A DNA stretch of 64,000 nt from Prunus persica (taxonomy: Eukaryota > Streptophyta > Magnoliopsida > Rosales > Rosaceae). The notes beneath the pieces are model-generated. The model was not told the DNA's origin. It was given only the letters and a program-made list of their open reading frames with translations, and ran no database searches. Shown piece after piece: positions 34,965 to 47,429 of the stretch. The stretch is taken from contig NC_034009.1 in the NCBI RefSeq assembly GCF_000346465.2, positions 36,091,557-36,155,556 on the forward strand. The letters are read 5' to 3'. Position 1 is the stretch's first letter, and the number at the start of each line of letters is the position of its first letter. The position numbers and the translations under genes were made by a program.

Positions 34965-37204
34965 ATGGGGAAGAAGAGGGCTTTAATGTTCTCGTTAGCA
35001 TTGGGATTGTTTGTTTTTTGTGTTAGTGCAGCAGAACATCACCATGTGAAGGCTAAAACTAAACGAATTTCTTTGGAAGTTCATAAGAAGTTGAAGCTTT
35101 TGAATAAGCGTGGCGTGAAGACTATCAAGGTCTGATTTTCTGCCATTTTTATTAGCTTTCTGACTAATCACACTTTCACAGAATTTTATCTATATCAGAT
35201 CTGTTATACAATTTTCTTTCAGCAGTCTTCTCCATTTCAAAATTTAGCTCAACCCTTTGTGCTATTGCCTCTGCTGTCTTAAATTTCACAATTTCTTCTT
35301 TGTTGTGCTACTGCTATGACTTGGTAAGCTCAGAGGACTGACTGTATGTTTTACCACTTGATTATTTGATTTCTTGCAGAGTGAGGATGGAGATATCATT
35401 GACTGTGTTGACATCTACAAACAGCCTGCTTTTGATCATCCGGCATTGCGCAACCACAAAATTCAGGTCGACTTTTAAACCTTTGTACATTTGGAGAATG
35501 TATGAAACAAAAAATAAAACATTCTCCAAGTTTTAAAAACGTTTTAAAAACAATCTCCAAGTTTTAAAAACGTTTTAAAAACAATCATGTTTTCTTCCAA
35601 ATGTTGATATAGTTGGTGTATAATATTGCAGATGAGACCCAGTAATCATGTACAAAATGATCATAATTCTTCTCAGCTGGTATCTCAAATTTGGCAAAGG
35701 AGCGGAAGCTGTCCAGACGGAACCATTCCCATTCGGAGAATTCGAAAGCAAGATTTATTGAGAGCTACTTCACTTGAAAACTTTGGGAAGAAAATGCCAG
35801 TGCATTCTTCCTACTCCCCCACAGATGACAAGGGCACTGTGTACATCAACAGCACCCGAGTCGAACTCGGGCCTCAAGTCAATCGTTCAGTAAGCAAACA
35901 TCGTGAAGATTTAATTAACAAAGTTTACTTTGATCCTTGTCTAACTTGTGCAAAACTGTGTTTGCTAGGCTGCTATCCTGTTAACTACTGGATACAATTA
36001 CATAGGTGCTCAAGGAGATATAAATATTTGGACTCCAAGAGTTGAATCACCAGATGAGTTCACTACTGCTCAAATCTGGCTTAAGAATGGACCTGGAGAG
36101 GCTTTTGAAAGTGTAGAATCAGGCTGGGTGGTAAGTAGTATATTATGGTAACTTCATTTGGAAAATATTACTTTTCAACTATCAGTTCCTCAAAATCACT
36201 CCATATATGTGTATATAACTGCTACTCTTTTTTGCTCCTCTTCGTTTGGCTTTGGACAGGTAAACCCAAAGGTATATGGTAATGGAGCAACTCGACTTTT
36301 TGTATATTGGACTGTAAGTACTTCATTACAAAATGATCAAAAGAACAGGAAAATGTAGCATATATTATGTTTGCTCCATCTGAAATGTGCCTGCACTTAA
36401 TTCTTCTTTTTTTTTTTGGGTTTTTTCAGAAGGACTCATACAAATCATCAGGCTGCTTTGATCTCACCTGCCCAGGATTTGTGCAAACCAACAAAGACAT
36501 AGCCCTTGGTATGGTCCTTGGACCTGTATCATCTAAAATGGGACCCCAATATCAAACCACCTTCAGCATCACCAAGGTTTGAAAATCTTAATCACTTTTC
36601 GTGCATTCAAATCATTTCCATTGTTAGTCAACGGGATTTAGCCCAGTGAAAAGGGCTTTGACTTGCAAACCAGTGGTCTCAAGTTCGAATCCCCATGGCA
36701 CATTGACAGTTGCATGTGCGAGAAAAACCCATCCCCTTCCTAAATTTGACGCACAAAAAATACATTTCCATTGTTGAACAAAAATGTGATGGTTTAAAAC
36801 ATACGTTGTAGGAACCAAGCACAGGAAATTGGTGGGTGCGTATTGGCCAAAACGTTCCTGTGGGATATTTTCCTGGAGAGCTCTTCTATTATTTGACACG
36901 CGGTGCTGCAACATTAGTTGAATGGGGAGGAGAAGTGTTTAGCTCCAAGGTGAAGCAAAATCATCCACACACTGCAACAGGGATGGGAAGTGGAGATTTT
37001 GCATCGGGCAAATTGGGCAATGCATGCTATGTGAAGCAAGTTAGGATTATAGATTATTCAAAGCAATTGAAGTACCCAGAATGGGTAGGCACTTATTCAG
37101 ATGAAGAGTATTGCTACTCTGCATTGAACTACGCTCTGTCACTTGCTCAAGAACCTGTGTTCTACTTCGGCGGACCGGGTCGAAATCCTCCTTATTGTCC
37201 CTAA
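34965..37204 (+). CDS. Neprosin-domain (DUF239) protein 4, the divergent cluster member
   Basis: Exons 34965-35129, 35380-35466, 35632-35889, 35969-36130, 36260-36313, 36430-36576 and 36812-37204 give 421 aa. It has the clearest signal peptide of the four ([20 protein letters not shown], cleavage near SAA/EHHH). Activation block [20 protein letters not shown], then [20 protein letters not shown]. The neprosin domain (from about residue 171) has [60 protein letters not shown] and [13 protein letters not shown]. Candidate catalytic glutamates are E220 and E332, 112 apart. It is clearly less similar to genes 1-3 than they are to each other, yet shares every intron position. The in-frame GTG upstream at 34941 is not a plant start; the ATG at 34965 is chosen. 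Intron 6 carries a SINE. Confidence 0.88.
35510..35588 (+). repeat. 31-bp tandem duplication in neprosin 4 intron 2
   Basis: Two adjacent copies of a unit containing CTCCAAGTTTTAAAAACG and TTTTAAAAACAAT. Intronic and probably neutral. Confidence 0.75.
36626..36762 (+). mobile_element. tRNA-derived SINE in neprosin 4 intron 6
   Basis: Flanked by a 13-bp target duplication CATTTCCATTGTT (36613-36625 and 36763-36775). The body has a tRNA-like head with TTTAGCCCAGTG (A-box-like) and GTCTCAAGTTCGAATCCCC (B box) and ends in an A-rich tail. It sits in the sense direction and does not touch the splice sites. Confidence 0.8.
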
Positions 37205-37989
37205 GTTGTTCATAATCTCAAATGAGGACGCTTAATTTCCATAGTTTTTTCTTGAAATAATGTCCAAATATATGATGGCTTGAGCCAATGTAGCAAGACT
37301 ATTTTATATTTGAAGCCTATTGTTATTGATTTATATGTGATCAGAAATGGACTTATAATTTTGGTCCCATTGTCTGCGATCCTCTTGCATTGCTCACTGG
37401 TTGTGCTTTCACAGAGATACATCTACATATATGAGCATATAAAAGCCAAATTACAAGAGATTTATCAACATAATTGGTCTAATAGCCCTATTAACTTTAT
37501 TGGCCTCCTCACATTCTGAGGTTTCGAATGATTAGGTTTTTTTTTTCTTTCTTATTTTAAATTTGGTGAATAATTAAAATGGATTTTGAGTTTGGTAATT
37601 AAGGTGATCACTTGTTCAGTATTGACAAAGCTTGGATCGAAAGTAACATAAAAGGACGGTACAATTTCTGGAACTTGATTTTCACTTTTTAGCTTGAACT
37701 TCCAGACAACAATATCAGATATTCAAAAATGGACAATTACTCCTATTACCCAAATAGTTGCTACCTATGCCCAATAACACAATACATGAGGGGAAATATC
37801 GCATATTCAGATTACACTGCTCAGGTTGTGGTATTCCAGAGGTATACAAGATATACATATACGAAGAATATACAATCACAAGATCAAGAAATAAGGAAAA
37901 CCCCATTACAGAATATCATACCAAAATGGCCAGGCCACACCAACTTCGATGAGACCAATATCATTTGCAAGCCAATGAGAGAAAATCAG
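37205..37989. other. Convergent intergenic region (neprosin 4 / ELF3)
   Basis: Holds the 3' UTRs of both genes. AT-rich, short ORFs only, no supported feature. Confidence 0.5.
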
Positions 37990-40900
37990 CTAGATCGAAT
38001 CATGCTGTTTTCTCTCTTCTTGTATAGATTGGAAAATACGAGCAGCTGATGCAGTTGCAGTTCTTGGATTGTGTGGCACAACTCTAATCGCTCGTGTTGG
38101 CTGGCCTGAATCATGAGGTTGGGCAACTCCTTCTGGAATTACCGGAGCCATTGGAAAAAGTTGAAGAGCATCACTTCCTTCAGCATTTTGATCTGTCCCC
38201 AATCGTGCTGTGTCACCTGGACTATTTGCAGTACTTCCTTGTAGCTCACTGTCGTTAGATGCCTGAAACATCATGGCATGAGGAATAGCTCCACTTTTCT
38301 GGGATGGCATATTGCATGAGCTTTGATGCTGCACATTAGAGTTTGTTCCCCCTCCTGATAACTGATCGATTTGACCATGTGAACCAGGTCCGGCAAACCA
38401 ATGCATTTGTTCAATGCCTGAGCTTGGCATGGCTGGATTCATAACGGACATGCCATATGGAGGAAAGTAAGTATGGCCTAATGGAGGAGGGGCAGGAAGA
38501 ACCCCCGTCCCTTGATGATGATGAGAAGCTGGAACCCCATAGTTTGGCTTAACAAAGTTACCCGTCATGGGAGTTGAGTTGAAAGGTCCACATCCTCCAC
38601 AAACTGGTCCCATAAATCCAGGTCCATGATATGGCTTATATACAAGTCCTTCAGAGGGAGACATTACAGGAATTAACAACTGGTGTCCAGGTGATTGATG
38701 GAAACACCAAGGACTGGCTTTATTATCAGTACCGACAGGTGTTGGCTGTGGGTTCCCTACATATGGCCCATAATTTGAAGTCTGACTACCATTTTTCACA
38801 GAAGAAAGAGATGTTTTCCCAACTGCATTTTCTGCGGAACATTCAATTTTGTTGTTTGGCTTCTCAGGTTCATGTTTGCGCTTTACAACACGTAGTAGTG
38901 GCTTTACAACATACTCTGATGAAAGTTTCTTTGCAGGAGAACCCCTTAAAGAAGATGTGCCTAGGAAAGCAGTATCTTCAAGCAAAAGATTAGGAGACCC
39001 AGCAATCAGTCGTTGGACCTGTTGAAAACAACTAGAAAGTTAAAAATCTACCCTCCTGTAGTCCTTTTGGGGTTCAAATAGCATCATTTATTCTGTGTTT
39101 ATATATACATTTTTTTTTTTGGGACTATATACACATATATGTTTATTTGCATCTCATAATTGCATTCCAAGAGAAGCAGAATTACAGGGTCAGAGACTAT
39201 GTTATAGTCTTACCTTAATGAGCCTATGCAACTCAAATACTTGCACTGCAAACAATCTTTGCTGACTGTAGAAAGTAACAGGGGTTGGATCAAAAACATA
39301 ATTATACAACATATACCAAATCATATGAAACTTGGCAAAACACAAAACCGAAACCAATACAAGGAAAAAAAAAGAACTGAACAGAAATGAAGGATCAGGC
39401 ACTTGAAAGAATCATTTATACCAAAACAATCCTTACTGTGTAATATATTCCATATAAAACTCACATTATGTAAGAGATAACAGCCAAAGGACTAGGTGCT
39501 TTAATCACAAAATATCTGCTTACCCCATGAAAAGCACCATAGCCTATTAACTCCACATGACCACACCCCCAAGCTAATCCTTAGACTTGATATTGATCAG
39601 GAGTGCAGGCAAATATGACATTTACCAAACATGGGAAGAAAACATCTTAAGGATGGATTCAGAAAATTGCACATCAGAAAATAGTTATAAACAATGAGGC
39701 ACAGATCAGTAAAATAATAACAAAAAATAATAATAATAATAATAATAGTGAATACAATAAAAAGGAAAGCTAAATGCTAAAAACACTATCTTCAGAGCAA
39801 TAAAAACGAAAGCTAAATGCTAAAACAGATTCGAAAACATAGCAACTATCTGCAATATAAATCAAGATGTCTGCAAATCTCCTTTATTTCACATAATTAG
39901 AGCTCCAAATATGTAATATTCAATCAAAACCATATAAGAACTATACATTCAGTTGTATGGATGTCATAAATGATCCTCGTTACAACAAAGTCGGACAGCA
40001 AGCGCATAATAGAGCTTTCTAATTCACATGTAAATACTTACAGCTCTTTTCTTATAGTACAGAAAGAAAGAAAATACAAAACCTTCAATAACGAAAAAAG
40101 AATATGTAATGATGAGAAGAAGCCATATATAGGGGAAATCTCATATTCTATAAAGCATATAAAAAGAGTACGCAACCCCAACCCAACAAAATCTTCCAAC
40201 ACAGGACATCAAAGCACTACATAAGAGATGTAATCCTCCTCACCACCATGTCCACCACCAATTCCACAATGTCAAATATAGTCCAAGATCCACAAAATGT
40301 AGTCCCAAGGATAATCCTTCATCACTTGTTCCCCTCCTTGCTCCCAGCCCTCAAGTGCCATGAAGGGAAAATTTTCCCAGTGGCCAAAAAACCAAAGCAT
40401 TACGAAACCGAGACAGGAATACACCCAAAAGGCAGATACAAAAGGGCAATGAATAATGAGATGATCCGCTGTCTCGGAGGTCGCGTTGCACAAGATAACT
40501 CTATTAAGATGTATGTTTCCCTGCTTTAAGATGATCCATATCCACTGTTAAAATGTTATCGAGGGCCTTTTAACAAAAAGAAATTCCACTTTAGAAGGGA
40601 TCCAGGGACTCTGCACTATGAAATATCACCTCCCTCAAAGTCGCATTTAAACAAAATTCAGTCTATAGTCCTAGTTGTTATATTTGATGGTGTAAACGCT
40701 TATGAAACAAAAAATCCAAAGTACAAGTGTGGAAATATTAAATAAAACAGAGGTATTATGAGACCAAAATGCTTCACAAGGACAGCAAAACATGTACTAT
40801 ATTTGGAAAAGGGTAAACTTCAAATTAAGCACAAAGTAACAACTGAATTGGAGCAGCTATTGGAGAAAATAGAGACTTACTTGACGATTGCTTTTCTTGC

Positions 40901-42348
40901 CTTCCAGAAATGTTTCTGACCTATTATTCCTACAACGTCATCGGGAGAGATATCCAAGCCAGATATAGAATCCACCATGGAGGTCTCTGAGACATCATCA
41001 CTTTTGTCTACATGTCCCATTTGAGGTGAAATACACGTTCTATCTCCACGGTATTCACTGTCATTATCAAGCTCATTGGGACCACCAGGATCCTCCCCAG
41101 AATAAGACAGACTTCTTTCCTGGAAAACAGCTCCCTTCTCTACATCTCTTGTACACTCAACAAGACCATCACCTTGCCCAGTGATGTTTGGCTGTGATCC
41201 AGATCTAGACTCTTGTTGTAAGCAAGCATCACTCTCAGATAACCTGCTGAATCTAGGAACAGGATAGTCTGCATACTCTTGATTTGGAGATGCACTTACT
41301 TCTTCTGCAGGCCCATCAATCTTTTGTCTAGTTGATATTTTTGTGGCAGATTTTGCTGAATGGTCCCTAACCGGGCCACTTACTTTTATTAGATCCTCTT
41401 CTCTTTCACTTCTCAATTCTCGTCTCAAATTGAGAGTAGTTGGGGAGCTTAATTGTTTTGGATCCTTCTTGCCCGTATTTTTTAGTTTCACTGTATGGCC
41501 AGAATGAGATGGGCCGATTGGAGCAAGTTTTTCCTTATCAATACCAATTTGAGTTTTACTATGACAAAGACCCATCCTTGATTGAACAAATACAGGCACC
41601 CTAAAATCATCCTCCTCTCCGACTTTCTTTCTTTGGTCGGGTTGTGTCAAGGGCGTGTTCTCATTTGCTCCATCAGATTGACGAGCATGAAACATCTCAG
41701 CCTGACGACTAGGTGTAGATGGATGAACATGAAGCGGAACAGGCAAATTTCCTTCAGAACGACTTCCCTGAAAACATAAATTGCTCCAGAAAAATCAGAT
41801 ATGAAATAACCAATTTTCCCTATAGAAGCTTCCAATACTATTTCTGAAAACACTATTGATTTTCCCTTCTTAAAGTGCAGATATAGCAATATTGGTTATA
41901 TTGGCATTTTCTTTTCTGGACTGAACTATATTGGCAATAAAACACAACACATGTACATAGTAGCATGCAAAACTACTGGATATAGCATAAAACAGAATTT
42001 GTAGTTAGCTACTACAAAAACAGAAAACAAACCTAGTGAAATCCATAACCTAACTAAAGCTTAAAAGGATAACACTTCAAAACTAATCCTCAGTAAACCT
42101 TAAACGAGAAAGCTAGGCACAAATTATGAGTTTACCTGGCTCGAGAAAGCTGAGGGAACCACACTGCTAGTGTTATTTGGATTAAGAGGCATCACCACAG
42201 GGTTGAACCTCTGAGAAGGGATACTGAGCTGTTCATAGAGCGCCATCTTATTCCTTGGAGGTGCTCTTGGCCCTCCTTTATCTGCATCATTCACATGGAG
42301 TCTTGGGAACATAGGTCCCATAACCTTTTCTTCGTTCCCTCTCTTCAT
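37990..42348 (-). CDS. ELF3: EARLY FLOWERING 3 (ELF3), circadian evening-complex scaffold
   Basis: Nuclear scaffold protein that joins ELF4 and LUX in the evening complex, repressing clock and growth genes at night and gating light input and flowering. Exons 42136-42348, 40881-41767, 39214-39265 and 37990-39018 give 726 aa in frame. The N-terminus [20 protein letters not shown] and [17 protein letters not shown] match the conserved ELF3 start. Exon 2 holds the middle region ending [20 protein letters not shown]. Exon 3 encodes [20 protein letters not shown], and exon 4 the Ser/Gly/Pro-rich C-terminal part (prion-like region in Arabidopsis) ending [10 protein letters not shown]. No long poly-Gln tract is visible. 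The ATG at 42348 is the conserved one. The large intron 2 carries a LINE-type fragment. Confidence 0.93.
39727..39746. repeat. (TAA)n microsatellite in ELF3 intron
   Basis: A short run of about six TAA units in the ELF3 second intron. Confidence 0.8.
40272..40530 (-). pseudogene. Reverse-transcriptase zinc-binding (zf-RVT) fragment in ELF3 intron 2
   Basis: The minus-strand frame reads through [20 protein letters not shown] and FVSAFWVYS, the CxxC...HxxxxC pattern of the zf-RVT domain found downstream of the reverse transcriptase in plant LINE-type elements. No RT core or endonuclease flanks it, so it is a truncated relic. It lies in the sense direction of ELF3 within the 39266-40880 intron. 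Confidence 0.7.
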
Positions 42349-44048
42349 TTTCAACACCAACACCAAGTCCAAAAATCTATTCTTATATTAAATTCCCAAA
42401 ACCACCCTCAAAAACTCAAACTTGTTCAAACCCATGCACCAAAAACATCTCTTTTGTTGAAATTGTGCTCGCTAAAACGAGAATACCAAAAGGGATCTAA
42501 CAAAATCCCAGCTAGCTAAAAGCCTTCTCCTTTCTCATAATAGATCAAATTCCAGAAAACCCAGAAGCAGACCAGGCTTCTAAAACCTGAACCGACATAA
42601 ACAGACTCAGCTTATCACACCCGAAAAAACCAAGCTCCAAATTAGGCAAGACCCAGATGTCAAACACCAAAAGTAAACAGATTCCCTTTGAAAAAACGAG
42701 AGATTTCTTCACAACCCAGCTGGGAAAAAAGGGTACTTGAGAACTGAAACTGATGGAGGAACGAACTAAAAGCGTGAATTGTGGAAAAGAAGGGATAGGA
42801 ATAAAAGAAGAGCCAAGAAAGAGATTGGGAGTTGAGGGCTGAGAAAGGCTAAGGCTTATTTTAGGGATTCCGCAAAGGGATCGTCTTCTTAGAAAAAGGA
42901 AAAGTGAAAAGTGCGGGGGTTGGTTGGGCCCTTGTTTGGGATAGACCCAGAAGAAGACTAGAACCTCCTCTTAAGAATAGAAAAAGACCATATGTTGCCA
43001 TTGCCAACTTGGAATTATCTTTTTCTCAAGACTACTCCTTCTGGTATAATATATTTTTGTCTGAACCATGATTAACTCTTTTTTTAACTACTTTATCTGA
43101 ACATAATTCAACTCAACGAGACGGATGAGGCCATTTTAGTTGAGATCATAGGAAAATTGAATATACATGGTACAAACCCAATTACCTATGGTATTTTATT
43201 CTCAATTCTGATAAGTGTCTAATATTCATATTTTTTATCTCGGTCGCATATGAGTTACATTCGAGTAAGTGATGTATGTGCATGATTATAAGTCTTTTTA
43301 TTTATGCAGACGTATGATTATAAGTAATTGATGAAATGAGTCTCACAATTCACTAATGTCTAACGAGACACATGCACAATGCACAAACGACTGACGATAA
43401 CATTCTCTTATATCCTCTCATTCCTTTTTTCTTTTCTATTTTGTTATAATCTCTATCTTGCCCTCAAGATTGGCCATTTGGGTCAATTTTGCACTTTTTG
43501 ATCCTAGGTGTAGCTGGAACATAAGGGACACGTGTTAGTAACTTTTTTGGAGAGTGGGATCTAAATGGTGAACAGCTTGACAAGCAACACAAAAAGTTTG
43601 ATTCGGTAAAATCTGCAGTCGTCACACACAACCAAAACTATTTTTATCTGATTCCATAAGCATTAAACCCAATACTTTTGCCTTTTATAAACATTAAACC
43701 CCACATGATTTTCTCAGATAACATGGACAATATCACAAAATGGTAGTATAGAATATAGAAAATATAGCACTTTAGACTAGTTTTGGGTTAGGGGGAATGT
43801 GGTCCACTCCTACTACAAGTATAGAAGTATTCATTTTTCTTTGTCAAACCAAAAAAAGTTTCAATTTTTCTCAATTGGTTTGTCGAAAATGAAATCGGGT
43901 CGGGTTATCCCCACGGGCTGTCGGCTTTCTCAAACTAAAAATAAAAATATAATAAAAGAAATGGACATAATATTTGGTGAAGTGGAGAGAGAACCAGGGT
44001 TAGTTGGTTTCAGAGGCAAAATTAGATTGGCGTGGATGGTCCGATCAC
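42349..44048. promoter_or_regulatory. Bidirectional intergenic region between ELF3 and the exonuclease/KH gene
   Basis: Contains the ELF3 leader (about 42349-42850, purine-rich) and the upstream region of the divergent gene. 43000-43950 is AT-rich with no ORF of note. I looked for an evening element (AAAATATCT) near the ELF3 start and did not find one; no specific motif is claimed. Confidence 0.4.
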
Positions 44049-47000
44049 ATGGCCTCTTTACCTCCTCCATATCAGACACACCTTCCTCTATCGCCTGACC
44101 CAGGTGGGTCCTTTCAATCAGATCCAATTCACGAAAGTTTTCATTTTTATTACAAGTTTCGTGTGCCTTTGATTTTATGTTCCCTTCGGGGTTTGCTCAT
44201 TTGCTTGCTGGGAAAAATGTGGGAAAGAAAAAAGTATATGCAAAATGTTGAATCTTTGATGATCGATTTACATATATGCGTGACCCCAAATGATTTTGAA
44301 GTGGGTTTATGAATTTGAACTAAAAAATATTTCCTTCTTTTTTTTTCTTTAATTTTCTGGAGCACCCATTAACCTGTAAATTTGAGCTATTTTGTGTGTA
44401 TTGCAGGTGAGAAACCCCTAAATTCTGAACCCCAGTTGCCGCTGGTTCCTATTCATGTAGTCACTCGTGCATCTCAGCTTCCTGCCGAGTTCCTGGAGCC
44501 ATCAGCTGAAAGGCAATTGGTAATTGGCTTTGATTGTGAGGGAGTTGACTTGTGCCGTCATGGAACACTCTGTATCATGCAGGTATGTAGAGTTTTACTT
44601 ACTCTGTACTCTTATGAATATTTGTTCCACTTCAAATTTCGTTCCAATCAACCTCATTTAGTAGATGCGTGCCTAATCCAAACAAGGACATATGGGTTGC
44701 TACTAAACTACCACAAACAAAAGAATTAATAAAAAAAGAAAAGCAGTTATTTGCATCCCAAATTGGTTGTTGATTGGTTTCTGATTGAATTTCAGCCATT
44801 TGCTTGTATTCCCTTGCAGCTAAAGAAAATAACGAGAGTATCTTACTTATAGGTCTTCTTTATTGTGAATTTTCTGCTACTCATATCCCTGGTTCTCGTT
44901 CTTGTTTTCTTTCTGTCAGCTTGCATTTCCAGATGCTATATATCTGGTTGATGCCATTCAGGGAGGGGCTATGCTTATCCAAGCCTGTAAGCCTGCACTT
45001 GAGTCTAGCTACATCACCAAAGTTATTCACGACTGCAAACGAGATAGCGAGGTCTCTGATTGGTTTTATTTGCATCCCATCATGTACCTTCTTGTAATAT
45101 GACATTTCATTCCCATGATTGAATTTTTTCCTATTTTATAGGCCTTGTATTTTCAGTTTGGCATCAAGTTGAACAATGTTGTAGATACTCAGGTGAGCAT
45201 CCTTTAGCACTGGCTTTAACTTTTCAATGGATTGTTTTTTTAAGAGAAACGTTGATTTATAAGATAATTTTGAATTCTTTCAATGGATTGTTGTTTTAAG
45301 AGAAACGTATAATGGTAGTTAAAGAAGTAATATAATTGAGATGGAGAAAATACTCATATGCTAAGTGATTTGAAATTTCCCTTTTGGTATTCAGATTGCC
45401 TATTCGCTGATAGAGGAACAAGAAGGGAGGAAAAGATTGCTGGATGATTATATATCATTTGTGGGCCTCCTTGCTGATCCACGCTATTGTGGTATTATAT
45501 ATTTCGTGGTATCCATTTGAAGTTTCTGTTTCTGATCATATTTGATTATGCTTTTGGATTACATTGATTTTATGAAATTAAATGATGCTTTTATTTTTCT
45601 AAGAGTTTCGAATTAATATTAACGGGGAATTTATTTGAAAGATCATTCTTGAAGTACTGCCTCCAAGTATTTTACGTTAGCTTATTCCATACCAGAAGTT
45701 TTCTGGATGACAAAATAAAAATAGACATGAGGGCATGGTGCGTTGGATTATTAAGTTTTGATCTTCACATATGGCTTCAGTTTTCACCGTAAGAGTTTGA
45801 ATGCAGGAATATCTTATCTTGAGAAGGAAGAAGTTCGATTCCTCCTTAGGCAGGTTAGTGCCAACATCCTAAGAATTTTTCTGGATTTTTTTCGTTTTCT
45901 TATTCTCTATGTTTAGATTTTCCATATAACTCAGTTTGTTACTAGTCTTCTTATTGTTATCTGATACTATACTAGATTTCTAATAAAATATATTGAAGGT
46001 TTAAGTCAGTATGGTGACTGGGATGTGATAATGAGATTACAGTCCAATGAACAATAGGTTTAGAATCACTCTACAGTGGTTTTAAACTTGAGGTTATCAA
46101 CAGAGCATTAGCCTTATAACTTAAATTTGTCTATTTTGTTGATTCATATTTGCTTTACACTTAGCAAAGGACTTTAGATAAATTTGCTTCTAGACCTGTA
46201 GTTTTACCAGTGCAGCCACAGTATTGTTTGGGACTAGGATCTTCTGTCAAATGACATTTATTTTATATGTAATGTACAGGACCCCAACTTTTGGACATAC
46301 AGACCTTTATCTGAACAGATGGTCCGTGCAGCTGCAGATGATGTCCGCTTTCTTCTGTATATCTATTACAAGATGATGGAGAAATTGAATCAACAGTCAT
46401 TATGGTATCTTGCAGTTCGAGGTGCTCTCTATTGCAGATGTTTTTGCATCAACGACAACAATTTTGCAGACTGGCCACCTCTCCCCCCTATTCCAGGTAT
46501 CGAATCCTCCCTCACAACTATACCAAGACTTCAAAATGAGATGAAATATTTTGCCTTCATATAAATACGTTCTCATATGAATACAAGCTTAAAGCTATTA
46601 TGTCTGAGGCTGATGTTCGTAATTCGGCTCCAATTGATTCTGCCACTAAGCATTATGTGCATGTCATCCATTAATGTCCTCATTGCTAATTTTTGATAGA
46701 ATTATGTGCATGTCATCCATTAGTAGAATCTCTAGCCTCGTAAACTTACTACGGATACCGTTTTATGTATGACATTAGACCATAGTGTTTCCCTAATGTA
46801 CTTGAGAGCATACGGTTTTGTTGGAATGTGCAGCAAAGCACTTTAGAGTGTACATTTAATTGAATACTAATTGCATTTCAAAAAAACTTGAATACTAATT
46901 CAGATGTTATTTCTTCTAGCAGATAACCTAATAGTGGATGGCAATGCTCCGGAGGAAGAAATCCTTTCAGTGCTTGATGTTCCTCCAGGAAAGATGGGAC

Positions 47001-47429
47001 GTGTTATCGGGAGAAGAGGAGCTTCCATTTTGTCAATAAAGGAATCTTGCAAGTACCATTCTATCTCTATCTCTGCATGTTTCGGTAGTTTGTGCTCCAT
47101 TTTTCTCTCCATCTCCCCCCACTTATTATTACTTCAATGGTACAATTTTACAGTGCGGAAATTCTCATTGGAGGTGATAAGGGCCCACCCGATAAGGTCA
47201 GTCCATTGCATTTATATAACAGTTTCAAAGTAGGCGTAAAATTAATCCAATTTTTTTTTTTTAAATGATTTAATCATCAAAGCAAAAAACAACTGGAATT
47301 TGGAAAAGTTTCAAATTCTTTTGTAAATTTTATTTGGTTTTGATGTAGGTGTTCATCATAGGACCAGTGAAGCAAGTGAGGAAAGCAGAAGCCATGTTAA
47401 GGGGGAAGATGATGGACGTGTACTACTAG
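44049..47429 (+). CDS. 3'-5' exonuclease-like domain plus KH domain protein
   Basis: Ten exons: 44049-44103, 44407-44582, 44920-45051, 45142-45192, 45395-45491, 45807-45853, 46280-46496, 46923-47052, 47154-47196, 47349-47429; 342 aa. Residues about 35-220 form a DEDD-type exonuclease domain, and about 272-335 a KH domain. Exo I: IGFDCEGVD (D61, E63). Exo II region: VIHDCKRDSE (D115) and NNVVDTQIAY (D136). Exo III region: AAADDVRFLL (D206/D207), but the usual Tyr of the YAAxD motif is Arg here. The KH domain has VPPGKMGRVIGRRGASI with the GxxG loop GRRG. The layout matches plant Egalitarian/EXD1-like proteins, suggesting RNA binding; catalysis is uncertain. The ATG (MASLPPPYQ) is the first one in frame. 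Exon 8 has a TAGCAG double acceptor (46920 or 46923). Confidence 0.87.

Noticed and set aside
40248..40529. Plus-strand 93-aa frame in ELF3 intron
   Set aside because: Antisense shadow of the zf-RVT relic.
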